Source of the DNA: a virus
IMG/VR virus record: IMGVR_UViG_3300042540_001594
Span: 1 to 29,152 of that record
Length of the DNA stretch: 29,152 nt
Direction: 5' to 3' (one strand)
Every line of letters starts with the position of its first letter. Position 1 is the stretch's first letter. A program made the position numbers and the translations under genes. The notes beneath the pieces are model-generated. The model searched no databases. It was given only the letters and a program-made list of their open reading frames with translations, and was not told the DNA's origin. This document shows positions 1 through 6,992 of the stretch, piece after piece.

Positions 1-1305
1 TGACAATGTCCCCGTAATTGACCCAGGTGTACTTACCGCTGTATAGCTTGTTATCGGTGAACCACCATTGCTTGATGATGCTGTATATGGAACATCTATT
101 TGTGTACCACTTCCACTAACACGTATTGCTGTACCAATTGTTGGCGCACTTGCTACAAGACCCGCATATATTGAGTTACTTGCTGCACTATTTGGTGAAT
201 CACCCACAGAATTAGTTGCTTTCACTACAAATGTATATTGTGTTCCTTGCGTTAGTCCTGTTACAGTAATTGTTCCACTACTTGCTTGTGATATAGTTCC
301 TGTAATTGACCCAGGTGTACTTACCGCTGTATAGCTTGTTATTGTATTACCACCGTTACTTGATGATGCAGTATAAGGTACGTTAGCTGATGTTGCACTA
401 CCACTTACATTAACAACCGTTCCAATTGTTGGAGCGGTTGGCACAACTGCAGGTGCAATTGAGTTACTTGCTGCACTATTTGGTGAATCTCCTATTGCAT
501 TTGTTGCTTTTACTACAAATGTATAACTAGTTCCTTGTGTCAAACCATTAACACGTATTGTTCCACTACTTGCTTGAGATAATGTCCCTGTTATAGACCC
601 AGGTGTACTTGTAGCAGTATAACTTGTAATAGGTAACCCACCATTACTTGATGATGCTGTATACGGCACATCAAGGGATGTTCCACTACCACTTACACGT
701 ATAACTGTTCCAATAGTAGGTGCTGTTGGTACAATACCTGCAGTAATCGCACTACTTGCTGCACTATTTGGTGAGTCACCTACTACATTAGTAGCTTTTA
801 CTACAAATGTATAACTTGTTCCTTGTGTTAATCCACTTACACGGATAGTTCCACTACTTGCTTGTGAAATAGTGCCTGTAATAGACCCAGGCGTACTTGT
901 CGCTGTATAACTTGTAATAGGTAATCCGCCATCACTTGACGATGCTGTAAAGGGAACATCTATTTCTGTACCACTACCGCTTACGTTCAATGGTGTACCA
1001 ATTGTTGGAGCAGTTGGTACAGTTGCAGGAATGACTGAATTACTTGCTGCACTATTTGGTGAATTACCAACTCCATTTGTTGCATATACTACAAAAGTAT
1101 AAGATGTGCCTTGCGTTAAACCACCTACACGAATAGTTCCACTACTTGCTTGTGATATAGTTCCTGTAATATTACCTGGGTTACTAACCGCTGTATAACT
1201 TGTTATTATTCTACCGCCATTGTTAGCAGAGGCAGTATATGGAACATCAATTTCTGTTCCACTACCGCTCACACGTGCTGCGGTACCAATTGTTGGAGCA
1301 GTTGG
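1..1305 (-). repeat. 288-bp tandem repeats encoding FN3 domains (copy 1)
   Basis: In-frame repeats of 288 bp (96 codons), four complete and one cut by the window edge. The third unit contains a 110-bp stretch (506-615) identical to 4108-4217 in the adjacent paralogue. Because the period is a multiple of three, gain or loss of a unit would keep the frame. Confidence 0.85.
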
Positions 1306-1368
1306 AACAAATACGCTTTCAATGTCTATAAAGCCACTAATTGTTACATTTGCTAGAGTTATACCCAT
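1..1368 (-). CDS. FN3-repeat fibre/adhesin-like protein, C-terminus beyond window
   Basis: The reading frame opens at an ATG (1368-1366) and runs without a stop to base 1, giving 456 codons of an incomplete protein. After a 21-residue N-terminus (MGITLANV...) come four full fibronectin type III-like repeats of about 96 residues and part of a fifth, each beginning near P-T-A-P-T-I-G-T and ending with a Y-T-F-V-V-[YK]-A-T-N strand and N-S-P-N-S-A-A-S. The N-terminus and repeats 1-3 are collinear with the neighbouring gene at 1485-4967, so the pair looks like a tandem gene duplication. By analogy with that gene, a Gly-rich C-terminal module is expected outside the window. FN3 arrays in phages are usually surface-exposed parts of fibres or decorations that contact cells or glycans; the role as a fibre is inferred. 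A late promoter box lies 18 bases upstream of the start. Confidence 0.85.
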   Translation of the reverse strand, partial: MGITLANVTISGFIDIESVFVPTAPTIGTAARVSGSGTEIDVPYTASANNGGRIITSYTAVSNPGNITGTISQASSGTIRVGGLTQGTSYTFVVYATNGVGNSPNSAASNSVIPATVPTAPTIGTPLNVSGSGTEIDVPFTASSSDGGLPITSYTATSTPGSITGTISQASSGTIRVSGLTQGTSYTFVVKATNVVGDSPNSAASSAITAGIVPTAPTIGTVIRVSGSGTSLDVPYTASSSNGGLPITSYTATSTPGSITGTLSQASSGTIRVNGLTQGTSYTFVVKATNAIGDSPNSAASNSIAPAVVPTAPTIGTVVNVSGSATSANVPYTASSSNGGNTITSYTAVSTPGSITGTISQASSGTITVTGLTQGTQYTFVVKATNSVGDSPNSAASNSIYAGLVASAPTIGTAIRVSGSGTQIDVPYTASSSNGGSPITSYTAVSTPGSITGTLS

Positions 1369-1385
1369 TTTATTTTTCTCATTTA

Positions 1386-1393
1386 AATTTATA
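1386..1393 (-). promoter_or_regulatory. T4-type late promoter box TATAAATT
   Basis: Minus-strand TATAAATT differs from the T4 late consensus TATAAATA only at the last base. It ends 17 bases before the ATG at 1368. A start site about six bases downstream leaves a short leader carrying GAGA as a weak ribosome binding site. Confidence 0.5.
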
Positions 1394-1484
1394 TTGCTTT
1401 TCTAATTTCATGCAAAAACATACTATACTGATGTTGCTGCACTAATTTTATAATTTGTAATTGAAATATCATTGTTTATAATCT

Positions 1485-4400
1485 TTATAAAGTTGTATTT
1501 GCAATACCTGTAGATGGATAGGAACGTCCTGTGCCCCATATAATACGCACTGCTCCATTGCCACCTGTACCACCAGGTCCAGGGGTTGCCCCTGTTGTGC
1601 TGCCACCACCACCCCCGTATGTTCCCCCATTCCCCGCACCGTTACCAACACGTGCTGATCCATTCGTGCCACTGCTTCCTCCTGTACCAAAACTTCCTTC
1701 TACAGTTGCACCTACGCCGTTTGGTCCTTGCCCATAGATTCCTACACCACCACCGCCCCCTGCGGATGAAGCTGGATTAATGCTCCATGGAGTAGATTTT
1801 CCACCACCTCCACCACCTCCTGCGCCATTACCACCATTAACAGTAGAATCAGCAGAACCTGCACCACCTGCTCCTGCATAACCACCTGCTCCTGCACCCG
1901 CACCTGCATTACCCCAACATGATGATGCTCCACCACGACCACCCGTTCCACCACCATCACCAACAAAACTTCCACCAAAACCATAAAGACTTGAAGGTAC
2001 ACATCCCCCGCCACCTTGTCCACCATTGCCACTTGCAGTAAGCACAGTGTTAAAATAACTTGGCCCACCACTGCCGCCGCTACTATAAAGACCACCACCG
2101 CCACCACCACCGCCTGCTACTACTGTATAAGATGTATTTGGTATAACATTGATAGTTTTATAACCTAATCCACCTCCACCGCCTCCACCTGAACCACCTT
2201 TTCCTGTTGACATACCACCCGCACCGCCACCTCCTCCACCTACCGTGAGAACACTAATACTTGTTACTCCAAATGGTGCAACCCATGTATATGTTCCTGC
2301 TGTGGTGTACTCAATCTGTGCATTAGCTCCACCATAGGTAATTGAATTACTTGCAGGACTTTGTGGTCCTGCCCCTGCTGCATTAACAGCATATACTTTA
2401 AATGTATATGCTGTGCCTGATGTAAATAAAAAGTTACTTGAATAAGTTATACTACCGCTACTTGCTTGGTTAACAGTGCCTATGATGTTTCCTGGGGTTG
2501 ATATGGCTCTATGACTTGTAATAGTTCCACCATTAGCACCTGCTGCTGTAAATGGCACTGTAATGTTTCCTGAAGAAGTTGTAACTGTTCCTACAGTAGT
2601 TTGTAATGGAACAGCAGCAGAACCTGTTGGGGTTACTGTATTACTTGGGCTTGAAAGTTGCCCATCACCTGCAGAATTTGTAGCATATACTCTAAAAGTA
2701 TAGGGTTGATTACCTACAAATGCTGCATTCATGGTAATAGTGCCACTACTCGCCTGACTTATAGATGCAGTAAAGTTATCGGGATAGCTTACCGCAGTAT
2801 GTGATGTAATCGGTCCGCCACCGTTAGCAGGTGCAGTAAATGGTATAGAAGCTGTACTTCCTGCAAATGAAACTGTACCAACTGTTGCTTGACTTGGAAG
2901 ATTTGATGGAGTTATAACACTAGATGCTGCGCTAGCAGGTGAATTACCCAAACTATTAGTTGCACGTACAACAAACGTGTAAGATGTTCCTGTGGTTAAT
3001 CCTGTTACTGTAATATTACCACTACTTGCTTGTGATACAGTTCCCGTAATTGAACCAGGCGTACTTGTCGCAGTATAGCTAGTAATCGCAAAACCACCAT
3101 CACTTGATGATGCAGTATATCCTACGATTACAGATGTATTACTTAACAAATTCACTGAATTTATAGTCGGAGCAGTTGGTACACTAGCAGGAACAATTGC
3201 AGCACTTTCCGCACTGTTAGGAGAATTTCCTGCACTATTTGTTGCATATACTACAAACGTATAACTTGTTCCTTGTGTCAATCCACTTACACGTATAGTT
3301 CCACTACTTGCTTGTGACAATGTCCCCGTTATTGACCCAGGTGTACTTACCGCTGTATAACTTGTAATTGTTGCGCCACCATTACTCGCTGATGCAGTGT
3401 ATGGCACATCAATCTGTGTGCTACTACCACTTACTCTAGCAGGTGATCCAATTGTCGGTGCATCAGGCACTAGAGCAGGTCTTATTGCAGCACTTGCTGC
3501 ACTATTAGGTGAATTACCAACACTATTTGTTGCATATACAACAAAAGTATAACTTGTTCCTTGTGTTAACCCCGATACAACTATAGTACCACTACTTGCT
3601 TGTGATAATGTTCCTGTTATAGATCCAGGCGTACTAACCGCTGTGTAACTCGTAATTGCGTTACCACCATTACTTGATGATGCAGTATATGGTACATTAA
3701 TTGAAGTACCACTGCCACTAACATTAGTTGGTGTTCCAATAGTTGGCGCAGTTGGCACTACAGCAGGTGATATAGAATTACTTGCCGCACTATTAGGTGA
3801 ATTACCAACGCTATTTGTTGCATATACAACAAACGTATAACTTGTTCCTTGTGTTAACCCCGATACAACAATAGTACCACTACTTGCTTGCGACAATGTC
3901 CCTGTGATTGACCCAGGCGTACTTACCGCTGTATAACTTGTAATTGCGTTACCACCATTACTTGATGATGCAGTATATGGTACATTAATTGAAGTACCAC
4001 TGCCACCCACTCTTGTCGCTGTACCGATTGTTGGAGCAGTTGGTACTACCGCAGGTGCAATTGAATTACTTATAGCACTATTTGGTGAATCACCTACAGC
4101 ATTAGTAGCTTTTACTACAAATGTATAACTAGTTCCTTGTGTCAAACCATTAACACGTATTGTTCCACTACTTGCTTGAGATAATGTCCCTGTTATAGAC
4201 CCAGGTGTACTTGTAGCTGTGTAACTTGTAATTGGAGTACCACCATTACTTGATGATGCAGTATATGGAACATCAAGGGATGTACTACTACCACTTACAC
4301 GTATAACTGTACCAATAGTAGGTGCTGTTGGTACAATACCTGCAACAATTGAACTACTTGCTGCACTATTTGGTGAATCACCTACCGTATTAGTTGCTTT

Positions 4401-4967
4401 TACTACAAATGTATAACTTGTTCCTTGTGTTAGTCCACTTACACGTATTGTTCCACTACTTGCTTGTGATATAGTTCCTGTAATAGACCCAGGCGTACTT
4501 GTCGCTGTATAACTTGTAATAGGTAATCCACCATTACTTGATGATGCTGTGTATGGAACATCTATTTGGGTACCACTACCACTTACATTTAATGGTGTAC
4601 CAATTGTTGGAGCAGTTGGTAATGTAGCAGGAATGACTGAATTACTTGCAGCACTATTTGGTGAATTACCTACTGCATTTGTTGCATAAACAACAAAAGT
4701 ATAAGATGTTCCTGCTGTTAATCCACTAACACGAATGGTTCCACTGCTTGCTTGTGATAATGTTCCTGTTATATTATCAGGTGTGCTTACCGCTGTATAA
4801 CTTGTAATAGGTAATCCACCATTGCTTGATGATGCGGTATAAGGTACATCTATTTGGGTACTACTTCCACTAACACGTGCTGCTGTACCAATTGTTGGTG
4901 CTGTAGGTACAAATACACTTTCTACAGTAAGTCCTGAGAATGTCATTCCATTGAAAGTTAAGCCCAT
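1485..4967 (-). CDS. FN3-repeat and Gly-rich fibre/adhesin-like protein
   Basis: This 1160-residue protein has a 20-residue N-terminus (MGLTFNGM...), nine FN3-like repeats at about residues 21-884 (six of exactly 96 residues, then more divergent ones), and a Gly-rich module at 885-1160. The last module opens with a strand-rich Y-T-[TA]-x-G-T-Y-T-W-V-A-P motif followed by many runs of four to eight glycines, and closes with G-A-V-R-I-I-W-G-T-G-R-S-Y-P-S-T. Such Gly-rich ends occur in tail fibre and adhesin proteins of aquatic T4-like phages. FN3 arrays are typical of extended virion surface proteins. Receptor binding by the Gly-rich end is inferred. The gene follows the 205-aa gene after 11 bases with AAGGTAA as ribosome binding site, so it is probably co-transcribed. 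No signal peptide or membrane segment is visible. Confidence 0.88.
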   Translation of the reverse strand: MGLTFNGMTFSGLTVESVFVPTAPTIGTAARVSGSSTQIDVPYTASSSNGGLPITSYTAVSTPDNITGTLSQASSGTIRVSGLTAGTSYTFVVYATNAVGNSPNSAASNSVIPATLPTAPTIGTPLNVSGSGTQIDVPYTASSSNGGLPITSYTATSTPGSITGTISQASSGTIRVSGLTQGTSYTFVVKATNTVGDSPNSAASSSIVAGIVPTAPTIGTVIRVSGSSTSLDVPYTASSSNGGTPITSYTATSTPGSITGTLSQASSGTIRVNGLTQGTSYTFVVKATNAVGDSPNSAISNSIAPAVVPTAPTIGTATRVGGSGTSINVPYTASSSNGGNAITSYTAVSTPGSITGTLSQASSGTIVVSGLTQGTSYTFVVYATNSVGNSPNSAASNSISPAVVPTAPTIGTPTNVSGSGTSINVPYTASSSNGGNAITSYTAVSTPGSITGTLSQASSGTIVVSGLTQGTSYTFVVYATNSVGNSPNSAASAAIRPALVPDAPTIGSPARVSGSSTQIDVPYTASASNGGATITSYTAVSTPGSITGTLSQASSGTIRVSGLTQGTSYTFVVYATNSAGNSPNSAESAAIVPASVPTAPTINSVNLLSNTSVIVGYTASSSDGGFAITSYTATSTPGSITGTVSQASSGNITVTGLTTGTSYTFVVRATNSLGNSPASAASSVITPSNLPSQATVGTVSFAGSTASIPFTAPANGGGPITSHTAVSYPDNFTASISQASSGTITMNAAFVGNQPYTFRVYATNSAGDGQLSSPSNTVTPTGSAAVPLQTTVGTVTTSSGNITVPFTAAGANGGTITSHRAISTPGNIIGTVNQASSGSITYSSNFLFTSGTAYTFKVYAVNAAGAGPQSPASNSITYGGANAQIEYTTAGTYTWVAPFGVTSISVLTVGGGGGGAGGMSTGKGGSGGGGGGGLGYKTINVIPNTSYTVVAGGGGGGGGLYSSGGSGGPSYFNTVLTASGNGGQGGGGCVPSSLYGFGGSFVGDGGGTGGRGGASSCWGNAGAGAGAGGYAGAGGAGSADSTVNGGNGAGGGGGGGKSTPWSINPASSAGGGGGVGIYGQGPNGVGATVEGSFGTGGSSGTNGSARVGNGAGNGGTYGGGGGSTTGATPGPGGTGGNGAVRIIWGTGRSYPSTGIANTTL
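2316..4907 (-). repeat. Array of nine FN3-coding repeats, ~288-bp period (copy 2)
   Basis: Units run at residues 21-116, 117-212, 213-308, 309-404, 405-500, 501-596, 597-690, 691-786 and 787-884. Units 4 and 5 share a core of about 65 residues that is identical in protein and nearly identical in DNA, the sign of a recent unit duplication. Units 7-9 are diverged. Confidence 0.88.
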
Positions 4968-4978
4968 AATTTGTTACC

Positions 4979-5596
4979 TTATGATCTAGAACCTGTTGAA
5001 GGTCTTGGTGGTCTTGTTATTGTGGTCATGGGACTTTTATTTCCCATCGTAGACATAAATTTTTTCTGATCAAAAGGGTCAAAAGCAGGTTTAGTTCTAT
5101 CTCCTGCATAGGGCATTTCAATCTTATCTTTTTGTTCAGCATTGCGAATACGTGACATATATTGCTCACCATACTCCTTACTAGCTTCTTTACCATCATC
5201 TTCTAATTCTGTGTGATCTAATAAAGGCGTATGACTAGCTTGATTTGCATATTGTTCAGCTTCATGTGTCACACTATCATCATATCCTGCTTGAATCATA
5301 CGAACCATATTCTCATCATAATTTAGTAAACGTGCAATTTGCTTTACCATAGGTTCAGTACATGGATATCTAAATTCAACATCTATAATCCATATCGATT
5401 GATTTTGTAAGTTTGGAAACCCATATGGGTCTTTTTGTATCGGTGTGCTCTTAGGTTCACTGATTTTGACAGGGTCAAATTTCTGTAAGTTAAACATAAA
5501 CATGTCTAACCAATTTTTATTACAGTCTCCTGCAACTTTAATTTTGTAATTGTAAGTGCGTACACTCTCTGTTAAATATTGGCGAAAAGTTTTCAT
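4979..5596 (-). CDS. Probable head-internal or structural protein with capsid-targeting-like N-terminus
   Basis: A 205-residue protein beginning MKTFRQYLTES. This closely matches the N-terminal capsid-targeting sequence of T4 internal head proteins (MKTYQEFIAE, from memory), where the prohead protease gp21 cuts after the glutamate. The equivalent cut here would be after E10. Residues 14-105 look like one alpha/beta domain: a K-I-K-V-A-G strand, a helix W-L-D-M-F-M-F-N-L, a strand I-W-I-I-D-V-E-F and a helix M-V-K-Q-I-A-R-L-L. The C-terminal half is charged and probably disordered, ending in a Pro/Arg/Ser tail. It has its own late promoter box and AGGA as ribosome binding site, and precedes the FN3 gene by 11 bases. 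The function of the body is not recognised; packaging into the head is inferred from the N-terminus alone. Confidence 0.65.
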   Translation of the reverse strand: MKTFRQYLTESVRTYNYKIKVAGDCNKNWLDMFMFNLQKFDPVKISEPKSTPIQKDPYGFPNLQNQSIWIIDVEFRYPCTEPMVKQIARLLNYDENMVRMIQAGYDDSVTHEAEQYANQASHTPLLDHTELEDDGKEASKEYGEQYMSRIRNAEQKDKIEMPYAGDRTKPAFDPFDQKKFMSTMGNKSPMTTITRPPRPSTGSRS

Positions 5597-5616
5597 AAAC
5601 TAAATTCCTGTTAAAT

Positions 5617-5624
5617 TATTTATC
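5617..5624 (-). promoter_or_regulatory. Late promoter box GATAAATA for the 205-aa gene
   Basis: Minus-strand TTGAGATAAATA matches the NATAAATA late consensus of T4-like phages. A start six bases downstream gives a leader of about 15 bases holding CAGGAA before the ATG at 5596. The box overlaps the end of the gp16-like gene by about eight bases (5617-5624 against a stop at 5625-5627, so it directly abuts that stop). Confidence 0.65.
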
Positions 5625-6146
5625 TCAATCGGGTTTTTTGTCTTGGCTGTTTTTATCAAGTAAAGTCTTTAATAACTCATTTCTATCTAGTACTCTACCT
5701 TCTCCAAGATCTTGTTTTTTCAAATTATTTTCTTCTTTTGAATTAACAATGCTTAATTTTCTATCAAGCTCAGCTTTTTTTAACTGCAAATCAATCATTT
5801 TTAGTTTTTTGTTGACTTTAGCAGTCTTGGCTGTGATAGCATGACCCAACATAGAACTAGCCACAGCAAAAATTTCAGCACTAAATCTACTGTCAACTTG
5901 CATACCTAAATTGCTTAAATCATGGAAACTTTCTACTGCTAATTTAGATATTTCATCTAGTTCACCATCACTTGCATCTAACCCTTTTACTTGAGGTAAT
6001 GCATTTTCTACTTTTTCAATCGTGTTCAAAGTATCCTCAGAAATGAGTTCTTTAGGTACAATTTGTGTTTCTTTAATATCATGTTCAGATTCTTCAGGTT
6101 TTTCCTGCGAATCTAATTCAAATAAATCAATAAGACTTTTAGTAAT
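5625..6146 (-). CDS. 16: Small terminase-like protein (gp16-like), AUU start
   Basis: The product (173 residues) resembles T4-type small terminase subunits, which bind DNA as rings and regulate the large terminase gp17 during packaging. It has an acidic N-terminus (T-K-S-L-I-D-L-F-E-L-D), a low-complexity linker, then a helical core with L-A-V-E-S-F-H-D-L and A-E-I-F-A-V-A-S-S-M-L-G-H, followed by a Lys-rich coiled-coil-like segment. That pattern parallels the gp16 central helices, but identity is too low to be certain. The frame is open up to a stop at 6176-6174 and contains no ATG or GTG before the conserved part; the first TTG is at 6029. A strong GGAGAG at 6157-6152 sits five bases before an ATT at 6146-6144, so AUU is the best start. 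No gp17 gene is in the window. Confidence 0.55.
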   Translation of the reverse strand: MTKSLIDLFELDSQEKPEESEHDIKETQIVPKELISEDTLNTIEKVENALPQVKGLDASDGELDEISKLAVESFHDLSNLGMQVDSRFSAEIFAVASSMLGHAITAKTAKVNKKLKMIDLQLKKAELDRKLSIVNSKEENNLKKQDLGEGRVLDRNELLKTLLDKNSQDKKPD

Positions 6147-6151
6147 TTTAA

Positions 6152-6157
6152 CTCTCC
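6152..6157 (-). promoter_or_regulatory. Strong ribosome binding site GGAGAG deciding an AUU start
   Basis: GGAGAG lies five bases upstream of ATT (6146-6144) in the frame of the gp16-like protein. No canonical start codon is available nearby in that frame. Confidence 0.6.
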
Positions 6158-6166
6158 AATATAAAA

Positions 6167-6174
6167 TATTTAGT
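6167..6174 (-). promoter_or_regulatory. Late-promoter-like box ACTAAATA
   Basis: ACTAAATA differs from the NATAAATA consensus at position 2. It lies 20 bases before the proposed AUU start, the same spacing as the better boxes in this window, and the predicted leader would carry GGAGAG. It lies just downstream of the gp4 stop. Confidence 0.4.
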
Positions 6175-6179
6175 TAAAA

Positions 6180-6611
6180 CTACTTTGTACCGTTATGAAA
6201 TATATCAGACTCAGTAACTACTCTAAATTTTAAACCTTTACTTTTACACCAAGCATTTGCTGCTTGCCACTTTGCTGTATTTAAAGCTACAGCTAATTTA
6301 TCTTTTCGTGACTTTGCTTCTGTTATGTAAGCTTGTTTTTTGGGTTTAATTTCAACTACTTCTCCAACAGTTTGCCCATGTTTGTTTTTATATACAATGA
6401 ATACATCAGGTACATAAATTGTTTGTTTACCTGTTAATGGGTTACGATATGGAATTTGTATTGCTTCACTTGCCCATTGTAGTACAGCAGGATTGTTGTC
6501 ACAAAACATAAAAAAAGTCATTTCCCATCCACTTCGATATTTCGGCTTACCATTGCCTACATATTTTTGTGGATTTCTTACTTCATAAATGCCTTGTGCA
6601 TATTTTGCCAT
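6180..6611 (-). CDS. 4: Head completion protein gp4 (nuclease-fold)
   Basis: A 143-residue protein matching the T4 gp4 (gp50/65) head completion family in length and motifs: N-P-x-K-Y near residues 13-17, Y-R-S-x-W-E at 25-30, P-x-V-x-x-W at 41-46, then a PD-(D/E)xK-like nuclease signature with P68-D69, E87 and K89 inside V-V-E-I-K-P-K-K-Q. T4 gp4 acts after DNA packaging to prepare the filled head for tail joining, and the family has a TnsA-like endonuclease fold. Presence of the D-E-K triad suggests that the nuclease centre is intact; activity is inferred. The ATG at 6611 lies three bases after the stop of the preceding gene, so translation is probably coupled. Confidence 0.82.
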   Translation of the reverse strand: MAKYAQGIYEVRNPQKYVGNGKPKYRSGWEMTFFMFCDNNPAVLQWASEAIQIPYRNPLTGKQTIYVPDVFIVYKNKHGQTVGEVVEIKPKKQAYITEAKSRKDKLAVALNTAKWQAANAWCKSKGLKFRVVTESDIFHNGTK

Positions 6612-6614
6612 GCT

Positions 6615-6977
6615 CTACTGTACAACATTTCTTTGCACCGATTGCACAGGACTTAACACATTATTATATCCAAACATTATTGCTTTGTTATCATTGATAC
6701 TATTAAGATAATAAGCCATGGTTAAGTTAATCTGCATGGTTGATGTTGAACTCTTAAAACTTTCTAGCAATGTTAAAACATTGACACCTGTTAAAGTAGC
6801 AATTCTAAATAAATTTACTGTAAATGCTTCACTAGTTTGTTGATCATTAGTAAATTTATTGAAAAAAGAATTGACAATTTCATATTGACCTGCAGGTGGT
6901 TCAATTTGAAAATCATAAAACGCATCATAGATGACGTTTGTTATATCTTGAGTTTGATTGGATACACTTATTGGCAT
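6615..6977 (-). CDS. Conserved small T4-like protein, probably virion-associated
   Basis: This 120-residue protein has no catalytic motif that I recognise. It is mostly helical, with a hydrophobic, Thr/Leu-rich central part (F-R-I-A-T-L-T-G-V-N-V-L-T-L-L-E-S-F) and M-A-Y-Y-L-N-S-I near residue 90. From memory, similar proteins lie beside gp19 and gp4 in T4-like cyanophages, where they are listed as structural or hypothetical. It sits 15 bases after the tube-like gene and three bases before gp4, so it is part of the late structural operon. A possible late-like box CTAAATA lies at 6985-6991. The Cys-free composition is compatible with a virion or assembly role, which remains inference. Confidence 0.6.
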   Translation of the reverse strand: MPISVSNQTQDITNVIYDAFYDFQIEPPAGQYEIVNSFFNKFTNDQQTSEAFTVNLFRIATLTGVNVLTLLESFKSSTSTMQINLTMAYYLNSINDNKAIMFGYNNVLSPVQSVQRNVVQ

Positions 6978-6992
6978 AATATACTATTTAGA

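Noticed and set aside
68-334. Plus-strand open frames at 68-334 and 1220-1405
   Set aside because: They lie opposite the FN3 coding repeats, whose minus-strand frame is open for all 456 codons and matches two other genes.
1482-1491. CTTTATAAAG palindrome at the end of the second FN3 gene as a terminator
   Set aside because: It is only 10 bp, AT-rich, loopless and without a T-tract.
1-4967. Diversity-generating retroelement as cause of fibre variation
   Set aside because: No reverse transcriptase gene, template repeat or adenine-biased variable repeat was seen in the window; simple recombination explains the pattern.
1-5000. Regular direct repeats suggesting a CRISPR array
   Set aside because: Units are 288 bp, in frame and protein-coding, without short identical repeats separated by unique spacers.
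5625-6029. TTG start at 6029 for the gp16-like gene
   Set aside because: There is no ribosome binding site before it, and the frame upstream encodes a credible N-terminus preceded by GGAGAG and ATT.
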